Below are positions 33,522 to 43,485 of a stretch of DNA of 64,000 nt, one piece after another (positions within the stretch are counted from its first letter, which is position 1; every line of letters begins with the position of its first letter). Source of the stretch: Vanessa cardui (lineage: Eukaryota > Arthropoda > Insecta > Lepidoptera > Nymphalidae). Where the stretch lies: assembly GCF_905220365.1 (NCBI RefSeq), contig NC_061146.1, forward strand, positions 6,017,538 through 6,081,537. The letters run 5' to 3'. The notes beneath the pieces were generated by a model. It made no database searches, was not told where the DNA came from, and worked only from the letters and a program-made list of their open reading frames with translations. A program made the position numbers and the translations under genes.

Positions 33522-34310
33522 CAAACTACTTCCTAGAAAATGTTAATAATCTTTTAAGTAAATCTACGTTAATACAATTTGATATTGATTTTAATAATCT
33601 TGAAGAATTTTACCTTGAAAAAATCTTTAACATGAAATTTTCATTTTATTTCTTACTTCGCGTGTGTGTTTACCCTTGACCCTTATTTAAACATGATATA
33701 GAAATCACGACAGATTAATAAATGTTTTTTTTTTTAAATAATTAAATGTAATTGAAAACGATTCACGAGTATAAGAAAATACATACGTCAATTATTGGCA
33801 GAAAGAATATATGCCTTTGCCTTAGTACCATCACTATCAATTAATAATATTGAAATGGAAATTTTTATTGTTTCGTCGTACTTAAAAGAACGAATTCGAA
33901 ATTCGAATACGAAAAATTAATAAAAGTTTTAGTTGAAAAATTAACCGTTTTATAAAGATAGCCAATGAAAAGAGCTGTTATAAATAATACCAAAATCACA
34001 GATATTGGCGATAAATAAAACAATGTCGAACGAACTCATTTCGAAATAAAAGTTGACATATTGGCTTACTTATCGCCCGAAAACTATCGCTAAAATTCAT
34101 ATTTTCAGTTTTTGTTATCGGCCTGTGAATATCCAGACAAACAGAAAAAAAAAGAAAAACAGTGCAGAAAAAGATTTTCTCGCATTGTTTTGTCCTCGCC
34201 ATTTTGTATAAAGATTATATATATACTAAATAATTATCATTAAATTAAAAAAAAGGGAAAGTTGAGGAATAACGATTTTTCATTACGTGATATCTGCTAG
34301 ATTTTTTTTT
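33522..34310. other. AT-rich, nothing recognised
   Basis: Poly(A/T) rich. The short minus ORF at 33996-34202 has no known domain. Confidence 0.4.
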
Positions 34311-34499
34311 GACAACATCATACATTACTCTGATCCAATGAAAATCAGAAGTAACGACGGCACCACAAACACACAGACCCAAGACAACATAGAAAACTAA
34401 TGATAATCTACATCGACTCAGCCGGGAATCGAACCCAGGACTTCGGAGTGGCGTACCCATGAAAACCGGCGTAAACACCACTCGACCACGGAGGTCGTC
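34311..34499 (-). mobile_element. S2 tRNA-derived SINE
   Basis: Complete minus-strand copy. On that strand it starts GACGACCTCCGTGGTCGAGTGG (A box TGGTCGAGTGG), with B box GGTTCGATTCCC, and ends near GACAACATCATAC. This is the best intact head of the family in the window. Confidence 0.8.
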
Positions 34500-34704
34500 A
34501 AAAGTTGACTCTACAGTAAGCTGTATAAAATAACTTTTTCCTATAACGAAAATTTATTGGTACTAAAGACTATATGTTACAAAAATATATATGTACGAGG
34601 TTACTAAATAATAGGTTGGAGGGCTTTAGGTCGTATTTTAAAGAAACTGCTTCATTTCACTATAGAAATATGCATTTAATATTAATACATTATAAATGCC
34701 CAGT

Positions 34705-34822
34705 GCATTCCACCAACCCGCATTGGAACAGCGTGGTGGAATATGTTCCAAAACCCTCTCCTTAATAGGAGAGGAGGCCTTAACCCAGCATTGGGAAATT
34801 TACGGGCTGTTACTTTTTACTT
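34705..34822 (+). mobile_element. 5'-truncated S1 SINE with perfect 14-bp TSD
   Basis: Only the last 118 bp of the SINE are present, from GCATTCCACCAACCCGC to a TTACTTTTTACTT tail. TATAAATGCCCAGT flanks both sides (34691-34704, 34823-34836). Confidence 0.85.
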
Positions 34823-34836
34823 TATAAATGCCCAGT

Positions 34837-35464
34837 TACAACTGATAACTTGTTGCCATCTCTCAAGTGAACACCCTAATAACTCACCATACAAAATTTT
34901 ATTTACAAGAAAATTACCTGCTTATATAAAATACGATAGAACTTTCCCTCCAACCTAATATAATGCCTGCACTTAAATATTAGCTAAGCACTCTCTTTAT
35001 GTGTCAATTTGGCATTTTGCAAACAGTTAAACTTATTATCCCTAATGGTTTATTTATATAACATGTGGTGACATGGTTCCCTTTTAGAGTTGATATATTC
35101 AAAAAGCCTCCCAGCCTCCTCCCATGTAAGCAGATGCTTATATTATAAAATTTATTTATATTCCATGATTCAACTTTCGAGACAAGAGGTTGTTTTATCT
35201 TTGTGTAATATTGTTAGAAAATATGAACATATTTTGTCGTAACATCAAATAAACATCTTATTTTAATCTGTTTAATCTTGTCTATGGTTACACTTCCTGT
35301 ATGATGTAGTACTATTGTACTGAAGTACTATATGTACTATTTTAAACTAAAAGTTGTCCGTTGTCAGATTTTACAGGAGTACGTCGTTTTATTAAATATA
35401 AATAGAGTATTTTAGCGTATTTCGGATGCTATGTACATAAATTGTAACGTTGATAATAAATTAC
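34837..35464. other. AT-rich, nothing recognised
   Basis: Low-complexity AT sequence with repeated TGTACTATT words around 35310-35345. No gene. Confidence 0.4.
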
Positions 35465-35668
35465 TTAAATTGTCCATGGTTTGATTTTGATGTATGACGT
35501 ACTTCCCTTCTTGTGTGGGCGTGGCAACGTATGTATATATCCCTGGTCCCACAACACAAGTAAGCTAGTGTAACGAAATATGATTCTTCTCCTATCCAAC
35601 ATGTAGCATCCATCTTAAGGCTTGTGCTCTTCAAGTGTATGAAGGCCGTGAGATCACTCCTAACAGCA
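35465..35668. repeat. Dispersed repeat family F, copy 2
   Basis: Same order of words as 29478-29690 (GATTTTGATGTATGACGTACTT, TGTGGGCG, TCTTCTCCTA, GTGTATGAAG). The 135-aa minus ORF at 35461-35868 runs through it and the next SINE, so it is not trusted as a gene. Confidence 0.5.
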
Positions 35669-35720
35669 CCATTGACGGGTTCAAACACATAAAGATATTT
35701 CAATAAAGTCTTGATAGAAC

Positions 35721-36018
35721 AACAAACCACAACAGCTTGTGAATTTTTCTCCCCTTGGAGAGAAGTTTTGGAACTGTGAAGTTTTGAAACCGCTGAATAT
35801 TCCACCACGCTGTTCCAATGCGGATAGGTGGAATATAAATGGGAAAGAATTCCTATGAAATTTGACACATGCAGGTTTCCTCACGACGTTTTCTTTCACC
35901 GAGCACGAGATGAATAAACACAAATTAAGCACATGAATATTCAGCGGTGCTTGTCTGGGTTTGAACCAGCAATCATCGGTTAACATGCACTCGTTATAAC
36001 CACTGGGCCATTTCAGCT
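35721..36018 (-). mobile_element. S1 SINE, full length, diverged
   Basis: Head at 35955-36018 (ACCACTGGGCCATTTCAGC), body with GAGGAAACCTGCATG in reverse, and a small insertion around 35775-35800. Confidence 0.75.
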
Positions 36019-36445
36019 CATCTCACCATCAATCTTGATAGATGTTCAGTGATGTTCGTTCATAAGAATCATAAAAAAATATATAATATACCTGGAGTCT
36101 AGACAATACAATTTACCGATCTCACGATTTTCCTTTCAAGTGTTTTCGTTCACGCTTATAGAAACGATCGATTCGGTAAATAATTTATTTAACCACTTAC
36201 AAACATGAAACTTTTGGTGAGGGGAATTATGAAGGTTCGAAATTAATACAGGATTTTGTTATTGGGGAATTTTAAACGAGAATTTATATTCGTTTTTACC
36301 AGAGGCTTAATCAGCGGATTGTGCTGTGATTTTCGAGGGAACTTTTGGTACAATTCCGTGGCTAAAAGACCACAAGTACAGTTTTAAGTTTATTTAAATG
36401 TAGTTCTTATTTTCAGTAGAATAAGGCATTTATTTGCGCTACAAT

Positions 36446-36681
36446 CAAGTGGCGTAGCTAGGTGAGGAAGGGCCTCGGTGCATAGAAAAATTATCGGACC
36501 CTCACCACCTCTTTCCCATCCCTCTATAACTAATAATTACCCTTTAAATTATTGATACCAATATTGTGCGCAGGGTCGTGATTTTTTAGCTTCAGAAGCT
36601 TAAGGTTTAGTTTTGAGGGCCCCCTGAACTACGGGGCCCTATTGCACTGCACCACCTGGCTCAACGATACATACGCCACTG
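36446..36681. mobile_element. hAT-type MITE (236 bp)
   Basis: Left terminus CAAGTGGCGTAGC, right terminus (reversed) CAGTGGCGTATG, one extra A at the left. The 8-bp duplication GCTACAAT/GCTACAAC (36438-36445, 36682-36689) has one mismatch. The interior has GGGCCCCCTGAAC...GGGGCCC. Related in its ends to the elements at 4881 and 10026. Confidence 0.7.
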
Positions 36682-36779
36682 GCTACAACGATACAGGCTT
36701 AAGATTATTAATATCGACAATATTACATATCGGAAAAATGCTTATAAATATTGCATAAATATTAATGCTACTAAATAGT

Positions 36780-37280
36780 GATATTGTAAATGTCAAAAGT
36801 CTGTTTTGACATTTCATTAAATTTGACTGAGACCCGAGTAACCATTCCTAAAGAGCGAAGCCGCGGGCGACTACTTGTGTTAAAGCGACATTAATTAAAA
36901 TAATTTAACGGCTTTAAATTGAATTTCCTTAAATGACGATTCCAAAGTGCCTGCTTGAGTAATTTGATTTGATTTGACTGTTCCTATTTTGATTACTAAA
37001 AGGGTTATTGATATTCGCCCCTTTAGAAGTAGACCATTCTTCTTCCAAGGAGACGACGCTTGAAGAGAAGCAAAGATCTGCTGATGTTAAGTAAAAATAT
37101 AAAACATGAAACGTCAAAAAATATAAAAGTAAATTGTACAAAAGCTACGGGCAACTGTGAGCCCGTGTTGTAAATTAGATAATAAAAGGGTTTTGCATGA
37201 CGCTCAATCATCAAATCAAAGTTAAAAATCTTTATTTAATATGGAAGCGTCACACTCGCTCGTTGATAGTCAAAAATCTA
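36780..37280. other. Mixed repeat scraps, no gene
   Basis: GAGCGAAGCCGCGGGCGACTAC at about 36853 is a family C 3' end. AAATGACGATTCCAAAGTGC near 36932 is LINE 3' UTR-like. Overlapping minus ORFs at 36929-37214 have no known domain. Confidence 0.35.
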
Positions 37281-37497
37281 CACCGGTTTATGGGTACGGG
37301 ACGGTACGGTATAAGTATGGTACGGTCTATGGGTACGTTACTTGGAGGTCCCGGGTTTGATTCCCGGCCGAGTCGATGTAGAAAAAAATCATTAGTTTTC
37401 TATTTTGTCTTGGGTCTCGGTGTTTGTGGTACCGTCGTTACTTCTGATTTTCCATAACAAATGTGCTTTAACTACTTACATTGGGATCAGAGTAGGG
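37281..37497 (+). mobile_element. S2 SINE with rearranged head, cut by a hAT fragment
   Basis: GGTTTGATTCCC B box and a normal body. Upstream, GGTACGG and TATGGGTACG words are duplicated. The 3' end (GGGATCAGAG) is interrupted by TAGGGAATGCAATCCCG, the start of a hAT-type piece. Confidence 0.65.
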
Positions 37498-38000
37498 AAT
37501 GCAATCCCGACTCGAGATTGCAAATTCGGGATCCCGCCGGATTAGAAATATCAATGCCGCGGGATCCCGGAATTTTCGGGACCCCGTCTAATTTAAAAAA
37601 AAATGTTGAATTCAGATAACTAAAAACTGCTTGTTTGTGATAGTGAGGTTAACTAAAATAACATATTACTCGAAAGAAAATAAAAACCTTTATTCTTTAA
37701 TCTTACCAACTAAATAATAATCAGGTTGTAAGGAAATTAACGTAGGTAAATTAGGTAATCAAAACAATAAGCTTATTTCAAGGGAATGAGGAAAAAGAGT
37801 GATTTTGAAAATGACTCCTTAAAAAACAAAGGGTATCAATTGTTTCATCTGCTAAACGGCATCTAATGTCCGTTGCAATGTACCCCGCTGCTGAGAATGC
37901 CCTCTCCGACTCAACGCTGGTAGGCAACAGCGTGGCGAAGCAATTATATGCAAACTGCAATAATCACTGGGCAATCTTCGTTCATTAATAATTAATTTAA
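37491..38000 (-). pseudogene. hAT transposase C-terminal fragment
   Basis: Minus-strand ORF 37778-37960 reads CFATLLPTSVESERAFSAAG, then R.RL.....DTLCFLRSH. This is the conserved C-terminal dimerisation motif of hAT transposases. Only about 60 aa remain. One terminus with GC-rich inverted words (GGGATCCCG) lies at 37492-37590. The rest of the gene and the other end are missing, so it is a deletion derivative. Confidence 0.75.
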
Positions 38001-38340
38001 TTAATTATCCATCTCGATATCCCTTCAACCTTTTCCGAAGTTGTGATTGGTGGCATTAAGACGTCATTGGAGAACAAATAACCTCACCTTCATAGCATGT
38101 ACAAGGGTTCACTTAATTTATTTATAAATTTCGTGAAACTAATTAAAACTTTTCATCTCTTTACGAAGTATTCTCGGAGCTAGAAGTTATCTTATGTACA
38201 GTCAGCGTCAAAATTACATATGCGAAAATAAAATAATACGTTAATCAAAAAGGTTTTAAGTAATTTTGATTGACATTTAATAATGTATTTGACAATTTGT
38301 TTATAGAGGAACGAACGCACAGACTACGATATTTAATTAA

Positions 38341-38580
38341 CTAGCGACCCCGGGCGGGTCACTCGCATCGCACGGTAGCAATGATATGACATCACATTAG
38401 AAACTTCTACAATTATCAGTGTTTCTTTACTAAATTGTCCATGTATTGTATATAAAAACCTTCTTCTCGAGTCACTCTATCTATTAAAGAAAACCGTATC
38501 AAAATCCGTTGCATAGTTTTAAAGATTCAGGCATACATATACTTAGGGACAGAGAAAGCGACTTTGTTTTATACTATGTA
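38341..38580 (-). mobile_element. Helitron-like family B element
   Basis: Minus strand ending CTAG at 38341-38344 with T after it; body GCAACGGATTTTGATACGG type. Complete apart from a rearranged subterminal region (GCGAGTGACCC). Confidence 0.65.
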
Positions 38581-38779
38581 GTGATATAAATTTGAAATAT
38601 ACGAAAACAAACATAAAAATATTGTTACAGCTGCCGATTCTCAGTATTTTAATTCTCTTTTATACGTCGAAGTTAATTTAAATACAGCTTCAAGCATGTT
38701 ATTTGTAATACGTATTCCGCGTATATTTTTAACGCTACGAATTAATAAATACAAATTTTATGTAGAAATATATTAATAC

Positions 38780-38993
38780 CGACCGTGGTCGAATGGTGTG
38801 TACACCGGTTTTCATAGGTACGCCACTCCGAGGTCCCGGGTTCGATTCCCGGCCGAGTCAATGGATTATCATTAATTTTCTACGTTATCTTGGGTCTGGG
38901 TGTTTGTGGTGCCGTCGTTACTCCTGATTTTCCATAACACAAGTGCTTCAGCTACTTACATTCCGATCAGAGTAATGTATGTAATGTATGTAT
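38780..38993 (+). mobile_element. S2 tRNA-derived SINE
   Basis: GACCGTGGTCGAATGG head, GTACGCCACTCCGAGGTCCC, B box GGTTCGATTCCC, 3' end GATCAGAGTAATGTATG. Well preserved. Confidence 0.8.
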
Positions 38994-38994
38994 A

Positions 38995-39228
38995 CTAGCT
39001 GTGCCCGTGACCTTGTACGCGTTTCAATTTAACAAAACAAATATTGTAGCCTTGTAATCGGTCCAGCTGTTCCAGAGATTAGCCGGAACAAACAGACAGA
39101 CAGACAGACAAAAATTGTATAAAACGTTATTTTGGTATATATACCGTGTAAACATACAATATGCCTTGAGTGAAAAAGGGCTATTTTAATATTACAAACA
39201 GACACTCCAATTTTATTTTATGTATAGA
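38995..39228 (-). mobile_element. Helitron-like family A element (complete, 234 bp)
   Basis: CTAG at 38995-38998 and the TC start at 39228. The flanks are A before and T after on the element strand. It lies immediately against the S2 SINE 3' end. Confidence 0.7.
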
Positions 39229-39287
39229 TTAATGACGCCTTACCCAATACAAGGTTATGTAGACGTTAAATTTTTTTTTTTATTTAC

Positions 39288-39610
39288 TTGGTAGTATGGC
39301 TTTATAGGCGTCGTGATAGATACACTTATTCTTGTCGCTAGCTCGTCTGGGTAGCCATTACCTACGCATCATATACTCTACAGCCGAATAGGATTCAGTA
39401 TTAAGTGTATGACACATGAACATTACATCTTAGTGCCCAAGATTGGTGGCGCATTGCAATGTTAGAAATGATATTTTTTTCTTACAGCGTCATCGCAAAT
39501 CGCTAACAAACATAACAACGTTAGCCACTTGCGTTCCCAATGTTGGTGGTGCATTGGTGATGTAAGGAAAGATTATTTTTTTTACAGTGCCCCTGTAAAT
39601 AGGGTAGTTG
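39288..39610 (+). repeat. Decayed S3 repeat with internal duplication
   Basis: ACTTGGTAGTATGGCTTTA start. The CCCAA.(G/A)TTGGTGGCGCATTG segment occurs twice (39437 and 39536), so part is duplicated. Confidence 0.55.
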
Positions 39611-41232
39611 GTACAACATTTAACGTAGTTGTGTATTTGATGGTGTTACATTTTATCTTTGACATAATAAAAATAAACTTTTTTTTATATTGACAAATGA
39701 AAAGTCAAACCTTAATTGATTAAAATATAATCTGATTACACTTTTGATGCTGACTGTATATAAGAATTGGTAACAGAACGCTTCACACTTGAACAAATAT
39801 AAACTTTTTAAGTATTTTTAATCGAGATAAGATACATAAAGTATTCATTTATATATGTATGTATGTACGTATGTATGTATTTATGCATGTATGTATGTAT
39901 TTATGTATTACTCCTTAGAGCTTAAACAAGTCAATGTACGTATTTGAAATAAAATTATTGTCATTTTTCAGCCAATTTGTCCAAAACGTACAAATACATC
40001 TAAAATCCTGTAAAAATCTGTTTGGTTTTAGTTTATCGCGTTCAATTACAAAGATAGATATGGCATTCCTTTATTTTACAAGATATAATCATCTATCCCA
40101 TCAAAAACATTAAATGCAAAAAAATGCCAAATCTCTCGACGCAATCTTTCCATCGTAAAAAGTTTTGAGATCTCATATAAGCCAAGTTCTATTTTGTAGT
40201 TATAAATCAACATTTAGTAATTGTATCAATAGTTTTCTTTATATTATAATTATAGTGACTTGGCAATGAGCACAAATTAAAATCTGCTTGCTGCCTGGAA
40301 TTATGTGCAAATGTTACTGACGAGACCTGTGATCAGATTATTCGTTATGTGTGAATCATGATGGTCACTACCGACTACATGCTCCAATACAATGAAGAAT
40401 ACCTTACCTACCATACAAAACATTCATAACCTCTAGATTTAAAACAGCCGAAATATGCGAAACAGTTATGCAAGGACCTCGCAAACGGTATGGCTTTTGA
40501 TTGAATGAATATTGCATGTAACATTCATACACTTTTATTGAGTTTTGAAACGATATAGGAATGCGAATTGTGACGTTCTATTTTTGAATCTTTTACGCGC
40601 GCGGTAAGTCGTTATATCGCCTGTTTGTAATTAATCTATGCGATATATTTAAGTTTATGTGGTCACAGGCCATTACTTATCTTAAATCGAATGTAAATTG
40701 AAAAAAAAAAATACATCGAAATGTCAAAGCGTATTTTTTTTTATCTTAATATGGGACAAGACAAAGGCATAGCAATATACAGCTTAGAATTTTCGTCTAA
40801 AATGTAAAATCGTTTAAAGTTTTACAACGACAGAGACCAAGTAAACGCTCGGAGCGCGAAGTTACAAGGACACAGAGCGACAATATAGAGCCAAAAAATA
40901 TTGTCTGAACCGTGAAAGACAAAATAGAAAGTAGGGCAACACACATATGTAACACTGTGTATGTGAAAATAAGTTTGATTTTTTTATCGATTTTGGACAT
41001 TTGTCACATGGAATCTTAAACGGATATTGATTTTGACACAGATTAAAATATAAAGTGAGTCAGTGTAACATAGGGGCTCTGGCATTATAAGGAATGGTTA
41101 ATATTTTATAATATCATTTGCCAATCACTCTTCCTGTTAAACAAAAATAAAATAAGATAACCCTTAGGTTATATTTTTCTCTTATCTTATCTAGAGCCTT
41201 AGTTTATCTTAAAGCTGTTTTGCTACATTTTT
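39611..41232. other. No gene recognised
   Basis: AT-rich with an (ATGT)n microsatellite at about 39855-39905. The minus ORF 40797-41000 shows a hydrophobic stretch but no known family. Confidence 0.35.
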
Positions 41233-41520
41233 GAGCCGAGATGGCCCAGTGGTTAGAACGCGTGCATCTTAACTAATAATTGCGGCTTCAAACCCAGGCA
41301 AGCACCAATGAATATTCTTGTGCTTATAATCGTGCTCGGCGGTGAAGGAAAACATCGTGAGGAAACCTGCATGTGTCTAATCTCATAGAAATTTTGCTAC
41401 ATGTGTATTCCACTACCAATATGTTTGGCATATGTTCTAAACCTTCTCCTCAAAGGAAGGGATGGTCTTAACTCAGCAGTGGGAAATTTACAGGCTGTTT
41501 TTGCTGCTGTTTTTGTTATA
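41233..41520 (+). mobile_element. S1 (Metulj-like) tRNA-derived SINE
   Basis: GAGCCGAGATGGCCCAGTGG (A box) intact, B box mutated (GGCTTCAAACCC), body slightly deleted, 3' end ACAGGCTGTTTTTGCTG. Confidence 0.8.
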
Positions 41521-42104
41521 TTTTGTCATATATGTAATTCTATGTCCTACATAAAACTTCCAATGTAAAATTTGACACATGTTAATACAAAAACTACGCG
41601 AAAAATTTATCTCAGTTGAAAATTCAGTCCAAATTTCAAATGTGAACGAATAAAAGGGACGAGCAGTTGAATTATATATTAAAGTTACATTTTCAATCCG
41701 TCACAGAGCGTTTCTTTTTCAGTTCTTTGACAAAACAAACATCGCTCTTAACGTGTGTGAACAACGTGTTGAGTTTTTCGGTAAGACTTTCTTCCGTGAC
41801 CTTTTTATATAAAGGTCTTTCTTTAAGGTGAGAATGAAACGTTTGAAAGTTTCACGTGTAAGTCAGAGGCGATTGAGAGCCTTTGTATATGTTTTGTATT
41901 CTCTAAACGATTTTGACGTTTGAATAACATCATAGATATCTTTTCTAAAATATATAATAATGTTTGTTTTATATACATTTAAAATGTCCTTACTGTCTAA
42001 TTAACAACGAATAATATATGTACTTATTGCAGATTATAATTTATAGTCTTATGGCAGTTTGGTTCTATTAACGATCTAAATACACGAGCTAGTGCGTTTA
42101 TTAA
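41521..42104. other. No gene recognised
   Basis: AT-rich; no known repeats or domains. Confidence 0.35.
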
Positions 42105-42300
42105 ATTAATAGTTGTAACCCCTTGCTCGCGTTTTGGCGGTTAATCGTCTAGTGGTAAGCATGAAAAGGTAGTATACATCCTTTCTCAAAGTTCAAGCTT
42201 TCTTTATACAAATTACATCAAATCCGGTTCAGTGGTTAGGCGATAAAAGAACAAGAAACTGAAATATAGAGTAACTTTCACATTTATAATCTTCTTTATA
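42105..42300 (-). mobile_element. Family C Helitron-like element
   Basis: CTTGCTCGCGTTTTGGCGG and AATCCGGTTCAGTGGTTAGG. The end region is diverged. Confidence 0.45.
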
Positions 42301-42579
42301 TATAAAATATAATCCTAACTGAGTGGATATCTATCCCTAAGGAGATGAAATAAGGGTTGAAAATGATAATAAGAGAAAACTGAGTTTCGCATGGACAGTT
42401 CTAAAACGTCTGTTCGAGAGTGAACTCCACAACCACAAAGAGCGCTTAACCCAGGCAAGCATCACTGAATTTTCTATATAACCTTGTATTTGCAAATAGT
42501 TGAATTTATGAAGGTTTCCTGCATATTTGCTTGGTCTCCTTGGAATTCATCGCCTTGCGGATATCGGTCAAACGGCATC

Positions 42580-42662
42580 ATCAGTGCTGTCCAGTCACAG
42601 TCCGGTCACCATTTAGCAGGTGGCCCATATGCTCGTCCGCCAACCAATAGCAGAAAAAAAAG
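42580..42662 (+). repeat. S3 3' end fragment
   Basis: TCCGGTCACCATTTAGCAGGTGGCCCATATGCTCG with an A-rich end. Only about the last 80 bp of S3. Confidence 0.5.
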
Positions 42663-43177
42663 TGATTAGTGAGTTGGTGGGAACCAAGCAGCTTAAATAA
42701 GGACAGAGGTCGTCACATTGAAAACAGTCTTCTTTCTTAAATTTCTTACATCGTTAATATGCCATTGAAAAGCGTAAAACGTATCCAACTTGCTCTCGTC
42801 ATCGTCTCGTCGTCGTCGTGTTAAACTTTTCGAAATGTCAAAGTTTTAGACATTCATGAGCTGAGGAGATATTAAACTTTTTAAATAAACATTCCGAGCT
42901 TGATAAACGACTCCACATTTGTGACTGACGCGTACCATAAATTACGGAGCGGAAAGTATATATTGATAGCCAAATTGGCTTAGAAGATAGAATACTTGAA
43001 AAATTAACTTCTAGACGTTGATTTGATTTAAATATAATTAATAATTCAAAAATCAAACCTATCCTAGATGGTGATAGTTAAAGCAAACATTACCGTGTCG
43101 GAAAAGGAATTATCCTGACCTAACAACAGCAAAGGACTCAGCGAGTCATTTTTGGTCAAATTTATTTTAGACATATT

Positions 43178-43190
43178 ACGACGACCTTCC
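43178..43190. repeat. Target-site duplication, 3' side of the R1-clade element
   Basis: ACGACGACCTTCC, identical to 48820-48832. One further T is shared but cannot be told from the poly(A) tail. Confidence 0.9.
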
Positions 43191-43485
43191 TTTTTTTTTT
43201 TTTTTTTTTTTTTTCTCGCTGGAAAAACGCTTTACGCGCTTCCCCCACGTGATGGAAAGTGGGGGGGTGTGTGGGACTCCCCGGAGCCCTGAACGCCGAG
43301 TACGCCCAAGCACACCGGGTTTACCCACTAAAAAACCAGCGGTACCCTCTCCGTCTTTCGGCGGACGCCACGGGATCGCTTACGCATGCTACCGTGACGC
43401 CCTGACGGTCGGCCCGTCTATACGGGCCTCCAACAGCTAGGGGGGATTCCCAGGGTACTGGGACCCCCCCTGGTCCCTACGGCGC

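Noticed and set aside
35461..35868. 135-aa minus ORF as a gene
   Set aside because: It runs across family F and an S1 SINE, so the frame is composed of repeats.
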